DNA from: Brevundimonas sp. SL130
GTDB taxonomy: Bacteria; Pseudomonadota; Alphaproteobacteria; Caulobacterales; Caulobacteraceae
Reading direction: 5' to 3'
Assembly: GCF_026625805.1 (NCBI RefSeq)
Contig: NZ_CP113064.1
Coordinates: forward strand, 1,488,001 to 1,552,000
Length of the DNA stretch: 64,000 bases
Below, piece by piece: positions 9,383-16,830 of the stretch. A model generated the notes under the pieces. The model had not been told where the DNA came from and made no database searches. It saw only the letters and a list, made by a program, of their open reading frames with translations. The position numbers were made by a program, and so were the translations under genes. Each line of letters opens with the position of its first letter. Position 1 is the stretch's first letter.

Positions 9383-10066
9383 TTACAGACCGAGCGCGTA
9401 TTTGGCCGCAATCATATTGGGCGCATAGCCAAGGTTGATCGTGCCAAATTCCGCCGCGATGTCGGGCTTCAAAACCTTGCTTTCGGTCAAATACTCATTG
9501 GTATTCGACGACAGAAAGACGATCGGCGTCGTCACCCCAGCGCCCCGCAAAGCTGATACGGCCTCAAGATAAGTTTCATAGACCAGGCAATCTTTGGAGG
9601 ACTCCTTGCCGCGTCTCGCGGGAGCGATGCCCGCGTTGACCCGAGCAAATGCTTTGGAGGGGACAACAGGGCTGGGCGTGACATTGCCGAGCTTGGCGAG
9701 CCAACGCCCGACAACGGCCCTTGCACGCCCGACATGATCGTCAAGATGCGTAAGGTTGACGTTGCCTGGAGCGCCGAAGACGGCGGATAGCTTGTTGATG
9801 CGCTCGACTTGCTCCCGAACCCTTCTGAGATTGCGCTCAGCCTCATCCTGGACGGGCTGGTCGTGATCGGAAAACTCGATCGCTACCTGTTCCGCCATAA
9901 GGCATATGAGACGACCCGATTCCGCCGCCGCCACGAGATCGATGGCCGCCTGCCGATCGTGCGGTTTCGCCGTCTCGCGCGTCGGATCACGCATGACGTC
10001 CAGAATGGAGCATGTGTCGATGCACAGCACCGGAACGCCCGCTGATGCAATCGCGTGTGCGTCCAT
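9383..10066 (-). CDS. PIN-domain protein (DUF4935-like)
   Basis: 227 residues with PIN-type ribonuclease features: an N-terminal beta strand with Asp (VLCIDTCSILDVMRD), a middle acidic residue in AEQVAIEF, a conserved KESSKDCLVYETYLE segment with Asp/Glu, and a C-terminal FLSSNTNEY strand. PIN domains cut RNA in toxin-antitoxin and defence systems using a cluster of acidic residues. No small antitoxin gene is adjacent; instead it lies five bases after the 218-residue gene and is coupled to the HEPN-like gene. The domain call is fairly secure; a role in phage defence is inferred from position. Confidence 0.72.
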   Translation of the reverse strand: MDAHAIASAGVPVLCIDTCSILDVMRDPTRETAKPHDRQAAIDLVAAAESGRLICLMAEQVAIEFSDHDQPVQDEAERNLRRVREQVERINKLSAVFGAPGNVNLTHLDDHVGRARAVVGRWLAKLGNVTPSPVVPSKAFARVNAGIAPARRGKESSKDCLVYETYLEAVSALRGAGVTTPIVFLSSNTNEYLTESKVLKPDIAAEFGTINLGYAPNMIAAKYALGL

Positions 10067-10071
10067 CCGGC

Positions 10072-10728
10072 TCAGTGCTCGTCGTAGTAGGCAAGAAGAG
10101 CGATGGCGGTCTCAAAATCGCCTGCAAGATTGTGAGCGGAGTTCTCGTCCCAATCGTCAACTTCATGTAGCCAACGCGCCAATCGATCAGCGCCGGGCTT
10201 GTCGCCACTGCGATGCACAGCGACAAGAAAATCGAACCAGCGACGTTCATCCGAAGGATGGCTCGCTCCCGTCGACTTATTGGCCGCGCCGGAGAAACGC
10301 TTGAGTTTTAGCGCAGCGTCCGGAGACAACCAGTCATCGAGTGTTTGTCGAGGTTCCGTCGTCGAGATTGTGAAACCGTATTGGGCTGTGACCGGCGCAG
10401 CGATGCGCGCAATAAAATCTGTGAGCACGGCATTGTATTGGGCGAAAGTGAGGCTTCCCATCTCCAAAGGAACGATGTTCGGGACATAGTAGCCGTCTTC
10501 GGTTCCCCACAGGGTAAGCCCGGCCGCCGGATAGTCTTGGCCAGCATCTCGACGAAAAAGGACGACATCCTCCGAGGTCACAGCGTTCCGCGCTACCTCC
10601 GCCGACCGTTCCAGATCCACGCGCCAAGGTTCGATCGCCGCCGCGATGAGCGCTTCGCGCAAGTCGGGCCGTTTCGCGATGGGGCCACGGATGGCCATAT
10701 CTTGGAAAACTTCGAGTTTGTCTGTCAT
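10072..10728 (-). CDS. Unrecognised 218-residue protein in the Hachiman operon
   Basis: No family is recognised. The protein is soluble, mildly acidic, without signal peptide or membrane segment, and has a Trp- and Asp-rich C-terminus (RWLHEVDDWDENSAHN). It lies 38 bp after the helicase gene and five bases before the PIN gene on the same strand, so it is very likely translated from the same message. The position between the nuclease-helicase pair and the PIN/HEPN pair makes it a candidate sensor, inhibitor or adaptor, but nothing in the sequence decides this. Confidence 0.6.
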   Translation of the reverse strand: MTDKLEVFQDMAIRGPIAKRPDLREALIAAAIEPWRVDLERSAEVARNAVTSEDVVLFRRDAGQDYPAAGLTLWGTEDGYYVPNIVPLEMGSLTFAQYNAVLTDFIARIAAPVTAQYGFTISTTEPRQTLDDWLSPDAALKLKRFSGAANKSTGASHPSDERRWFDFLVAVHRSGDKPGADRLARWLHEVDDWDENSAHNLAGDFETAIALLAYYDEH

Positions 10729-10766
10729 ATCATTTCTTTCGGATTATCTTTGGCTACTGTCGCCTC

Positions 10767-13700
10767 CTAAGCATCGGCCTGCGGCCAACGCAGTTTTCCG
10801 CGGCCGACACGAAGCGCCTCCACCAGTCTTGTGTTGCCGGGCAACCGACCCGAAAACAGGCTGGGCTTGGGATCAACCGCAGCCTTCTTGAAGGCGGCGA
10901 CACGCTGGTAGTCGGGCGTCGTCAGCCAAGTCCGCCCATCACCCTCATCGGTGACAATCCTATACAGGCCGGCAGGCGGAGCGACGGCGATGTCGAGTAG
11001 TCGCTTATAGTGTTCGACCGACCACTTCTGGATGCCTCCGCTAAGGGCCTCGGTTCGGAACCGCGCCCATAGCGCAGCCGTATCGGGCGTTGGCCAATCG
11101 CCAGCGTCGGTGTAGGCCGTGATCTCATCAGATTCGAGCCAGGCCCGCATCTCGGCAGGCGTAACGAAGACTGGCTTGGCGTCCTCGACCGCCGCCATGG
11201 CGGCGCGCCTCGACGGAAGACCGGCCCGGATCAACATCGACATCATGAATTGCGGAACGCCGGTTTCGACCGCAGCAGCGGCTCCACCCGCCACCGTATC
11301 CGGCGACCAGCCGAGGGACATGCGGCGGGTACGGACAGCTTCCAAGGCCCAAACCAAACGATAAGTGAAGGCATCTTCGACCGCCCGCATGTTCTGCGGC
11401 CCGATATTGGCAACATCCTCGCCGGACACCCAACTGCGTAGGATTGCCTTCCAATTGGCTGGTAGCGCGTTCGCCTTGTCAGGAATGAAAGGACGCATGA
11501 ATAGCAGGCGGTCGCCGAGACCACCGAGGCTATCGACAAGTTCGTCGATGTCGCCGCCCAGCGCCGCTTCGTCTGCGCGGTCGAGGAGTTCGGCCAACTC
11601 GTCGGCCATGGCGTCGATGGTGAGGCCCGCCTCAAGTCCTACGCCCATGGCGAAATGTCCGCGCCGCGCCTGCGCCGTGGTGGTCTTCCAGATAAGGTCG
11701 GCGCGCGCTTCGAATATCTTTATGTGCAGCGGTGCGATGTCCTCGTCCTCGCGGGCAATCTGGCGTGCCCAAAGCGATCCCTTGAGCGCCTCGTCCAGAA
11801 GCTTGGGTAGGTCGGCCCGATCAGCGTCCAGTGCCTCGATCAGACCGAACACGGTCGCATCAAGGCGTTCGACAATCTGCGAAAGCGGCTCCTCGTCAAT
11901 GGTCTCTTCCTCGTCATCGCCGCCGTCTTCATCATCGTCGTCGCCATCGTCGTATTGTACGCCGGCGGCCAGACGCTCGGCGACCGCGGCTTCCTCCGTC
12001 GGCGATCTCCAGGCTTCGCGGGCATTGGCGAGATATTCCCAAGCGTCGTGACGGTCCAGCACCCCCTCTCGTGACAAGCGGTCAAGAATCTCGGCGACGA
12101 TCTGGATGAGGCCGCTCTTCAGCGTGCGGGCCTTTGCGGAGGCGACCAGCTTCTTCCATTCCCTCTTTCGCCAATCAATCTTATCGAACATCACGTGAAC
12201 GATGAGGCCTTCGACATCGACGAAGGCGCGTCCGGCGCGACCCGCCACGTTCGCAAACTCCTCGCCCTTGATCTTCTCGGACGCCCGATACAGCGCTGGC
12301 ACCAGCAGGACGGCGGCGTTGAGGTTGAGGCCTTGCGATAGCGTCGGTGACGCCACGATGACCTTCAGCACCCCCTCGGACAAAAGCGCTTCCAGCTCAC
12401 GAAGGAATGGACTCGGCAGCCGGCCATGGTGGACGGCAACGCCCGCTTTCAAACAAGCGACAGCCGGATGGTCTTCGCCCAACCATTCCTTGCCGACCTC
12501 CAGAGCGCGGGCAATCGACGCCTCATCTTCCAGCAGCGAATCCAGATAACCGCGCTTGCAGAGGTCCACGACCTGTTTGCCATAACTCTCGACCCAATTA
12601 GCCTGGGTGGAGAAGATCAGGGTCCGCTTGCCTTGGCTTGCGAACTCCCATGCCGCAAACAACGCGAGATGCGAGTTCTTGCGCGGATAAGGCTTCTTCT
12701 CCTTTCCGAGTGCCGGCTTCTCCAAGACAAATTTGTCGAGGAACGGGCCATCGTCATCGAGATCCAGCCGGAGCAGTGCATCCTTGCCCCGCCACGTGAG
12801 CGCGCCGAACCGTTGCCGCGTCGGCCGCCAATCGGAACGCACCGGCTCGCCCGGTTCATCGGAACGAATCCATGCGGTAAGATCGTCGAGTTCGTCGCCG
12901 CTTGGCAGGATGGCGGAGAGGCAGACCATTCGGCGTTCACCCGCGTCCGCACGCCGGAGCAGGCGCTGTACGAGCGTCTCGTAACGGATCTCACGCTCGC
13001 TCGGGCCGATCATATGGCCTTCGTCGAGGACGATCAGGCCGACATCATCGATCAGAGACGGGTCGCTTCTCAGTGCGAAGTCAAGCTTTTCGGGTGTCGC
13101 GATGATGATCTCGCGGGAGCGCAAGGCGTCTTCATCTCCAGCCGAAAGACCGCTGGCGCCGTAGAGCGAGGAGACGCTGAAGCCGAGGGGCGCGAAGGTT
13201 TTTCTGAAGGAGCGCTCGGTCTGAGCGGACAAAGCGCGCAATGGCGTAACGATCAACACCCGGCGAGCCGACGACAGCGTCATCAGCGCGGCGATCTCGG
13301 CCACACGCGTCTTGCCGGCGCTGGTCGGCAAGGCGACGACCAGGTCGTCCGTGACGTCCGTGGAGCGCTGCGCCGCCTCGCGCTGCGATGGCCACAACTC
13401 CACCTCGGAGGTCTTGCGCGCATAGAGCGACGAGATAAACAGCCGTCGCAGGTCTGGATATTTTTCCTCCGTCCCCTCCGGCGGGTCGGTCGGCAGAGTC
13501 TGGTGGAGCGAATGCTGCCAAAGGTCGTCGATCAGATGGCGGCAGAGGTTCGAAATCCACCACAGCGGCACATTCTCCGCGTTGTCAGCCAGACTGACCG
13601 CGGTGCTAAGAAGCGCGCGCGCGATCTCGATCGGCTCGGGTTCGCCGGTCTCCAGTGCAAAATCAAAATGGGCCAGCGCCCGGCAAATCGTCGTGTTGAG

Positions 13701-14270
13701 GATCGTCGATATCGCTTCATCGATATCGGGTTCTTCGCCCGTCAGGGCGGCAGCGACTTGCGCATCGCCATGAGCCTCGTCGGCCAGCCAGTCGCGAACA
13801 TATCCGCGCAACTGGCCGAGATCGCGCACGATCAGGTGTTGGATCGCCGTCTCGCCCGGAGATGCATTGAGGTCCCCCGCCTTCTCGTTAAACAGGGAAT
13901 AGGCGACGGCCGAGAAGCCGGCCAGGTGATAGGCTGCGGCGGCGATTGTGCGGCGAAAACCGCGATCGGGTGATTCCGGATCGCCGTTGCGCACCAACGC
14001 CTCAAAAGCATTGGCAGCGCGCTCAAATGCCTTGCCGGTCAAGGGCAAGGCACCGGCCTGCGCCCGCAAAGCCATTGCGCCCCGAAGCAGGGCGAAGCCG
14101 TGTTCGGCGAGGTCCGTTTCGATCGTCGCGCCGAGGGGCGGCGCATTCGCCGGCAGCACCCCTTCTTCGCGCATCAACGACCAGGCCGCGCCGCGATAGA
14201 GGAGACGGCCGAGAATGCCGTCAACCGTCGCTGTCGCTAGGAATGCCGTCAGTTCGTCAATCGTCTCCAA
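10767..14270 (-). CDS. hamB: HamB-like DEAD/DEAH-box helicase, Hachiman defence
   Basis: Superfamily 2 helicase of 1167 residues. A Walker A motif ALPTSAGKT is near residue 312, motif II reads VLDEGH near 413 (DEGH rather than DEAH), and motif VI is seen as AGRAGRAF near 673. An acidic low-complexity segment (about residues 770-795) separates the helicase core from a long C-terminal region. It is paired with a DUF1837 nuclease gene, overlapping it by 14 bp; that pair defines Hachiman (HamA nuclease plus HamB helicase), an anti-phage system in which the helicase is thought to sense damaged or foreign DNA and release the nuclease. The related AbpAB system has the same architecture. The assignment rests on motifs and pairing. 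Confidence 0.82.
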   Translation of the reverse strand: METIDELTAFLATATVDGILGRLLYRGAAWSLMREEGVLPANAPPLGATIETDLAEHGFALLRGAMALRAQAGALPLTGKAFERAANAFEALVRNGDPESPDRGFRRTIAAAAYHLAGFSAVAYSLFNEKAGDLNASPGETAIQHLIVRDLGQLRGYVRDWLADEAHGDAQVAAALTGEEPDIDEAISTILNTTICRALAHFDFALETGEPEPIEIARALLSTAVSLADNAENVPLWWISNLCRHLIDDLWQHSLHQTLPTDPPEGTEEKYPDLRRLFISSLYARKTSEVELWPSQREAAQRSTDVTDDLVVALPTSAGKTRVAEIAALMTLSSARRVLIVTPLRALSAQTERSFRKTFAPLGFSVSSLYGASGLSAGDEDALRSREIIIATPEKLDFALRSDPSLIDDVGLIVLDEGHMIGPSEREIRYETLVQRLLRRADAGERRMVCLSAILPSGDELDDLTAWIRSDEPGEPVRSDWRPTRQRFGALTWRGKDALLRLDLDDDGPFLDKFVLEKPALGKEKKPYPRKNSHLALFAAWEFASQGKRTLIFSTQANWVESYGKQVVDLCKRGYLDSLLEDEASIARALEVGKEWLGEDHPAVACLKAGVAVHHGRLPSPFLRELEALLSEGVLKVIVASPTLSQGLNLNAAVLLVPALYRASEKIKGEEFANVAGRAGRAFVDVEGLIVHVMFDKIDWRKREWKKLVASAKARTLKSGLIQIVAEILDRLSREGVLDRHDAWEYLANAREAWRSPTEEAAVAERLAAGVQYDDGDDDDEDGGDDEEETIDEEPLSQIVERLDATVFGLIEALDADRADLPKLLDEALKGSLWARQIAREDEDIAPLHIKIFEARADLIWKTTTAQARRGHFAMGVGLEAGLTIDAMADELAELLDRADEAALGGDIDELVDSLGGLGDRLLFMRPFIPDKANALPANWKAILRSWVSGEDVANIGPQNMRAVEDAFTYRLVWALEAVRTRRMSLGWSPDTVAGGAAAAVETGVPQFMMSMLIRAGLPSRRAAMAAVEDAKPVFVTPAEMRAWLESDEITAYTDAGDWPTPDTAALWARFRTEALSGGIQKWSVEHYKRLLDIAVAPPAGLYRIVTDEGDGRTWLTTPDYQRVAAFKKAAVDPKPSLFSGRLPGNTRLVEALRVGRGKLRWPQADA

Positions 14271-15039
14271 GGTCTTCCGCCTCCTGGTACATGGCTGCGA
14301 TGAAGTCCTGATGATCCTCGACGTGAATGTTCAGGACATAGTGGTCGCGATTGGTCCCCGTGGCATCGAGATCGACTTTTAGCGAAGCGTGCGGGCCGTT
14401 GCCCGACACTGTGAAGAGCATATGATCGATGCGATCGGCACGAAGGGACTTCAGGCCCACCTCGTCACGCAGGCTGCGCCCCAATGCGTTGTCGTCCGGG
14501 TCATTGCTCTCCAACAGGCGGTTGGCGACAAAAAGCAGGGAATCGGGCGTGCAGCGGCCGTTGTCGCGGTCGAGCACCTTGCGGGCGCTCGTGACCGTGG
14601 CCTTGCCGAGCACCTTGTTGCTTTTGGCTTCGCCTTTCAGGAGCCATAGCTTTTCGCCAGCCGCATCGTATCCCGCGCCGATAAAATCGTCGCCTCGCAT
14701 CGCCATGTTGCGACCATCCTTGTAGCGGAGGCGGCGAACGGGAACGCGCAGGCCGATTTCTTCCTCGACCAGTTCGGTCGCGAGAATCTCACCAAGATCG
14801 CCGGAGCGTCCCTTGGGTGTCTGGGGCATTGCCGCGCCGAGGATTTTCGCCGCGACCTTGTAGCCGAGCCGCTCCACGTCTTCGGCAATGCGTTCCAGTC
14901 GGTCGTAATGTGAGCGGATCGTCTCGGCGAGGACATCGCGAATTTCGTCGCGCCCGCCATCCTTCTCGACATAAGTCCAATAGTGCTTTCGCTTGTCTTT
15001 GTTCTTGGTGGCATCGCACCAGCTTTCATACAGGCCCAT
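14257..15039 (-). CDS. hamA: HamA-like DUF1837 nuclease, Hachiman defence
   Basis: 260-residue protein with the DUF1837 pattern: GDLGEILATELVEEEIG, then RRLRYKDGRNMAMRGDDFIG and WLLKGEAKS. The GDD and EAK residues form a PD-(D/E)XK nuclease signature (D...EXK). The start at 15039 is chosen because AAAGGAGG precedes that ATG at ideal spacing; an upstream in-frame ATG at 15081 lacks such a site. The gene start lies inside the end of the DUF4143 ATPase gene and its own end overlaps hamB, so the three are probably co-translated. In Hachiman, HamA is the DNA-cutting effector held by HamB. Confidence 0.82.
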   Translation of the reverse strand: MGLYESWCDATKNKDKRKHYWTYVEKDGGRDEIRDVLAETIRSHYDRLERIAEDVERLGYKVAAKILGAAMPQTPKGRSGDLGEILATELVEEEIGLRVPVRRLRYKDGRNMAMRGDDFIGAGYDAAGEKLWLLKGEAKSNKVLGKATVTSARKVLDRDNGRCTPDSLLFVANRLLESNDPDDNALGRSLRDEVGLKSLRADRIDHMLFTVSGNGPHASLKVDLDATGTNRDHYVLNIHVEDHQDFIAAMYQEAEDLGDD

Positions 15040-16297
15040 GCGATCCTCCTTTGGCTGTTTTGTTCGTTGGCGCTTCTCCATCCCAAAGGCTCGACAATGG
15101 TGCCGCTGCTAGCCTGTCGCCGAACGGCACGACATCCACGCTATCATAGAGGACTACGCCGAAAGCAAAGCGATCTCCGCACGCTTCGGCCAAAGCGCGC
15201 AGCCCCCCGAAATCACCAGCCTTCACCGTAGCGCTGGCCTTCACCTCGATCCCGACAATCATGCCGTCATCGCGCTCCAGCACGATGTCCACCTCGCGCA
15301 TGTCTCGATCGCGGAAATGATGCGGAGTCAGCCGCAGGTCCGAAGCGCTCATCAGCTTCAGAGTTTCCGAGAAGACGAAGCTTTCGAGAAGCGCGCCGAA
15401 TGGTCCGCGATCAGCCTTCACCCTGTCGAAGGTCAGACCGCGCGCGGTCGCCAGCAAGCCGGAGTCGAGGAAGTGCAGCTTGGGCGTCTTGGCGATGCGT
15501 TTCAGAGTATTGGTGAACCAGGGTTGCACGGTTGAGACTAGGAACACTTGTTCGAGCAGCCCGACATAGCGCTGCCCCGTCTTGTGGGTGACGCCGATGC
15601 CAGCGGCAAACTGGGAATAGTTGACCAACTGTCCTGAGTGCTCGGCAAGCAGCCGCACGAATTTCGGTAACTCAGTCAGTTTCTCGATGTCCGCGATGTC
15701 GCGCAGGTCGCGCGTCAGGATCGATGTAAGATAGGATCGCAACCAATCCTGCCGCCGTCGCTCGTTGTCACGACTGATGGCTTCGGGAAAACCACCGAGC
15801 AGGACGAGTTGGACCAAATCGTCACCGACGATAGCATTCCGCTGACTCCGGAGCTTTCCTTCGAACAGCCGTTCCAGAAAATTTGGCGTTCGGCCTTCCA
15901 CCTCGGCCTTGGCCAATGGCAGCATCTGAATGGTTTCCATCCGTCCAGCCAGGCTATCGGCGATGCGCGGCAAGGTCAGCACGTTCGCCGAACCCGTCAG
16001 CAGGAATCGTCCCGGCCGATAGTCCTCATCGACCGTCTTTTTGATCGCTAACAGCAAGTCGGGCGCGCGTTGGATCTCGTCGATGATGGCTTGATCCAGC
16101 CCCCGGATGAAACCGGCCGGATCGGATTGGGCGGCTGCAAGAACCGTTTGATCGTCCAGCGTGATATAGGTTCGGCCAGCCTCGCCCATCTTGCGGACGA
16201 GCGTGGTCTTACCGGCCCGGCGCGGTCCTACGATCAGGACCACGGGCGTATCCGAAAGGGCTTCTTCCGCCCGTCGTTCTACAAACCGTCCGTACAT
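15026..16297 (-). CDS. DUF4143-type AAA ATPase
   Basis: 423-residue ATPase with Walker A GPRRAGKTT at residues 24-32, a Walker B-like AIIDEIQRAPDLL, the sensor-like FLLTGSAN, and a C-terminal DUF4143 region with a PD-(D/E)XK-like end (REVDIVLERDDGMIVGIEVKAS). This family is common and of unsettled function; some members are linked to toxin-antitoxin or defence loci. The start at 16297 is preceded by CGGAG at good spacing; a frame extension upstream is not needed. It is the first gene of the minus-strand operon and overlaps hamA by 14 bp. Confidence 0.8.
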   Translation of the reverse strand: MYGRFVERRAEEALSDTPVVLIVGPRRAGKTTLVRKMGEAGRTYITLDDQTVLAAAQSDPAGFIRGLDQAIIDEIQRAPDLLLAIKKTVDEDYRPGRFLLTGSANVLTLPRIADSLAGRMETIQMLPLAKAEVEGRTPNFLERLFEGKLRSQRNAIVGDDLVQLVLLGGFPEAISRDNERRRQDWLRSYLTSILTRDLRDIADIEKLTELPKFVRLLAEHSGQLVNYSQFAAGIGVTHKTGQRYVGLLEQVFLVSTVQPWFTNTLKRIAKTPKLHFLDSGLLATARGLTFDRVKADRGPFGALLESFVFSETLKLMSASDLRLTPHHFRDRDMREVDIVLERDDGMIVGIEVKASATVKAGDFGGLRALAEACGDRFAFGVVLYDSVDVVPFGDRLAAAPLSSLWDGEAPTNKTAKGGSHGPV

Positions 16298-16519
16298 GCC
16301 AACTCCGAGACTTAGCAGATTGAGACTATCTGCTTCGGCAGATTGGGAGTCAATGACCCGCATATTGGTAATCACAAGACCGCGATTCGGGATGGATGGG
16401 GAAAAGCCTTCCCCTGCGGCCGAGCCACGGTCTCGACCGACCCCTTCTGCGGGGACACCCCGCAACGCCCCGAGGCGATATGACGATCAGGGTTCATTGG
16501 GGTCGGCATCGAAGACCTC
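16298..16519. other. Spacer between the defence operon and the ParB-like leader
   Basis: This stretch holds the divergent control region of the defence operon (promoter at 16325-16353). From about 16390 it becomes very GC-rich and runs into the structured leader of the ParB-like gene. No coding sequence is supported. Confidence 0.5.
16325..16353 (-). promoter_or_regulatory. Candidate promoter of the defence operon
   Basis: On the minus strand a TTGACT hexamer (16348-16353) lies 17 bp from GATAGT (16325-16330), leaving a leader of roughly 20 bases before the ATPase start. The spacer contains a perfect 6-bp dyad with a TTCG loop (16328-16343, ATCTGC/GCAGAT), and CAATCTGC occurs twice nearby, which could be operator half-sites. 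Confidence 0.5.
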
Positions 16520-16830
16520 GCACCCTGATCCGGTTTTTATGCCCGGCTTCCGCTGACGCTCACGCAGGGCGGGTTGCTTGGGGGCGCTGCCCCCTGGCGC
16601 GGTCAAGGGTAAAGCGCCGGCGAGCCGGCGCCGTCCGGGGTGGTCTCCCCGACCTTCCGCGCGGATACGATGTTCAGCACAGCCGTCATGACGGACATCC
16701 GTTTGTGCAGGTCGGGTGATCCCCCTCCACCCCGGCCGCCCTGGCCCTTGCACCCCCCGGTCTCGCCGACGGGCAGGGTTTCAGCGCGGCGCTTCGCTGC
16801 GCAAAACCCAAGCCCATTAGGAGCAAGACC
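16520..16830 (+). promoter_or_regulatory. Structured leader A of the ParB-like gene
   Basis: This non-coding region is clearly homologous to 25970-26241 upstream of the DUF932 gene, and the similarity ends near each start codon. Conserved blocks include a perfect hairpin GGGGGCGCTGCCCCC (16580-16594), the block CGGGTGATCCCCCTCC, CGGTCTCG, and a start-proximal hairpin closed by GGGTTT/AAACCC with inner GCGC arms. In copy B the closing stem is GGGTTG/CAACCC, so a paired base change keeps the stem, which argues for selection on RNA structure. Function is unknown; translational control or an sRNA target is possible. Confidence 0.68.

Noticed and set aside
12911..12921. TGGCGGAGAGG, a partial match to the right-end core, as a possible left attachment site
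   Set aside because: Only 11 bases match and it lies in the middle of the hamB coding sequence, encoding conserved helicase residues.
12426..13973. 515-codon plus-strand frame inside hamB
   Set aside because: Opposite-strand shadow of the helicase gene, which has all helicase motifs.
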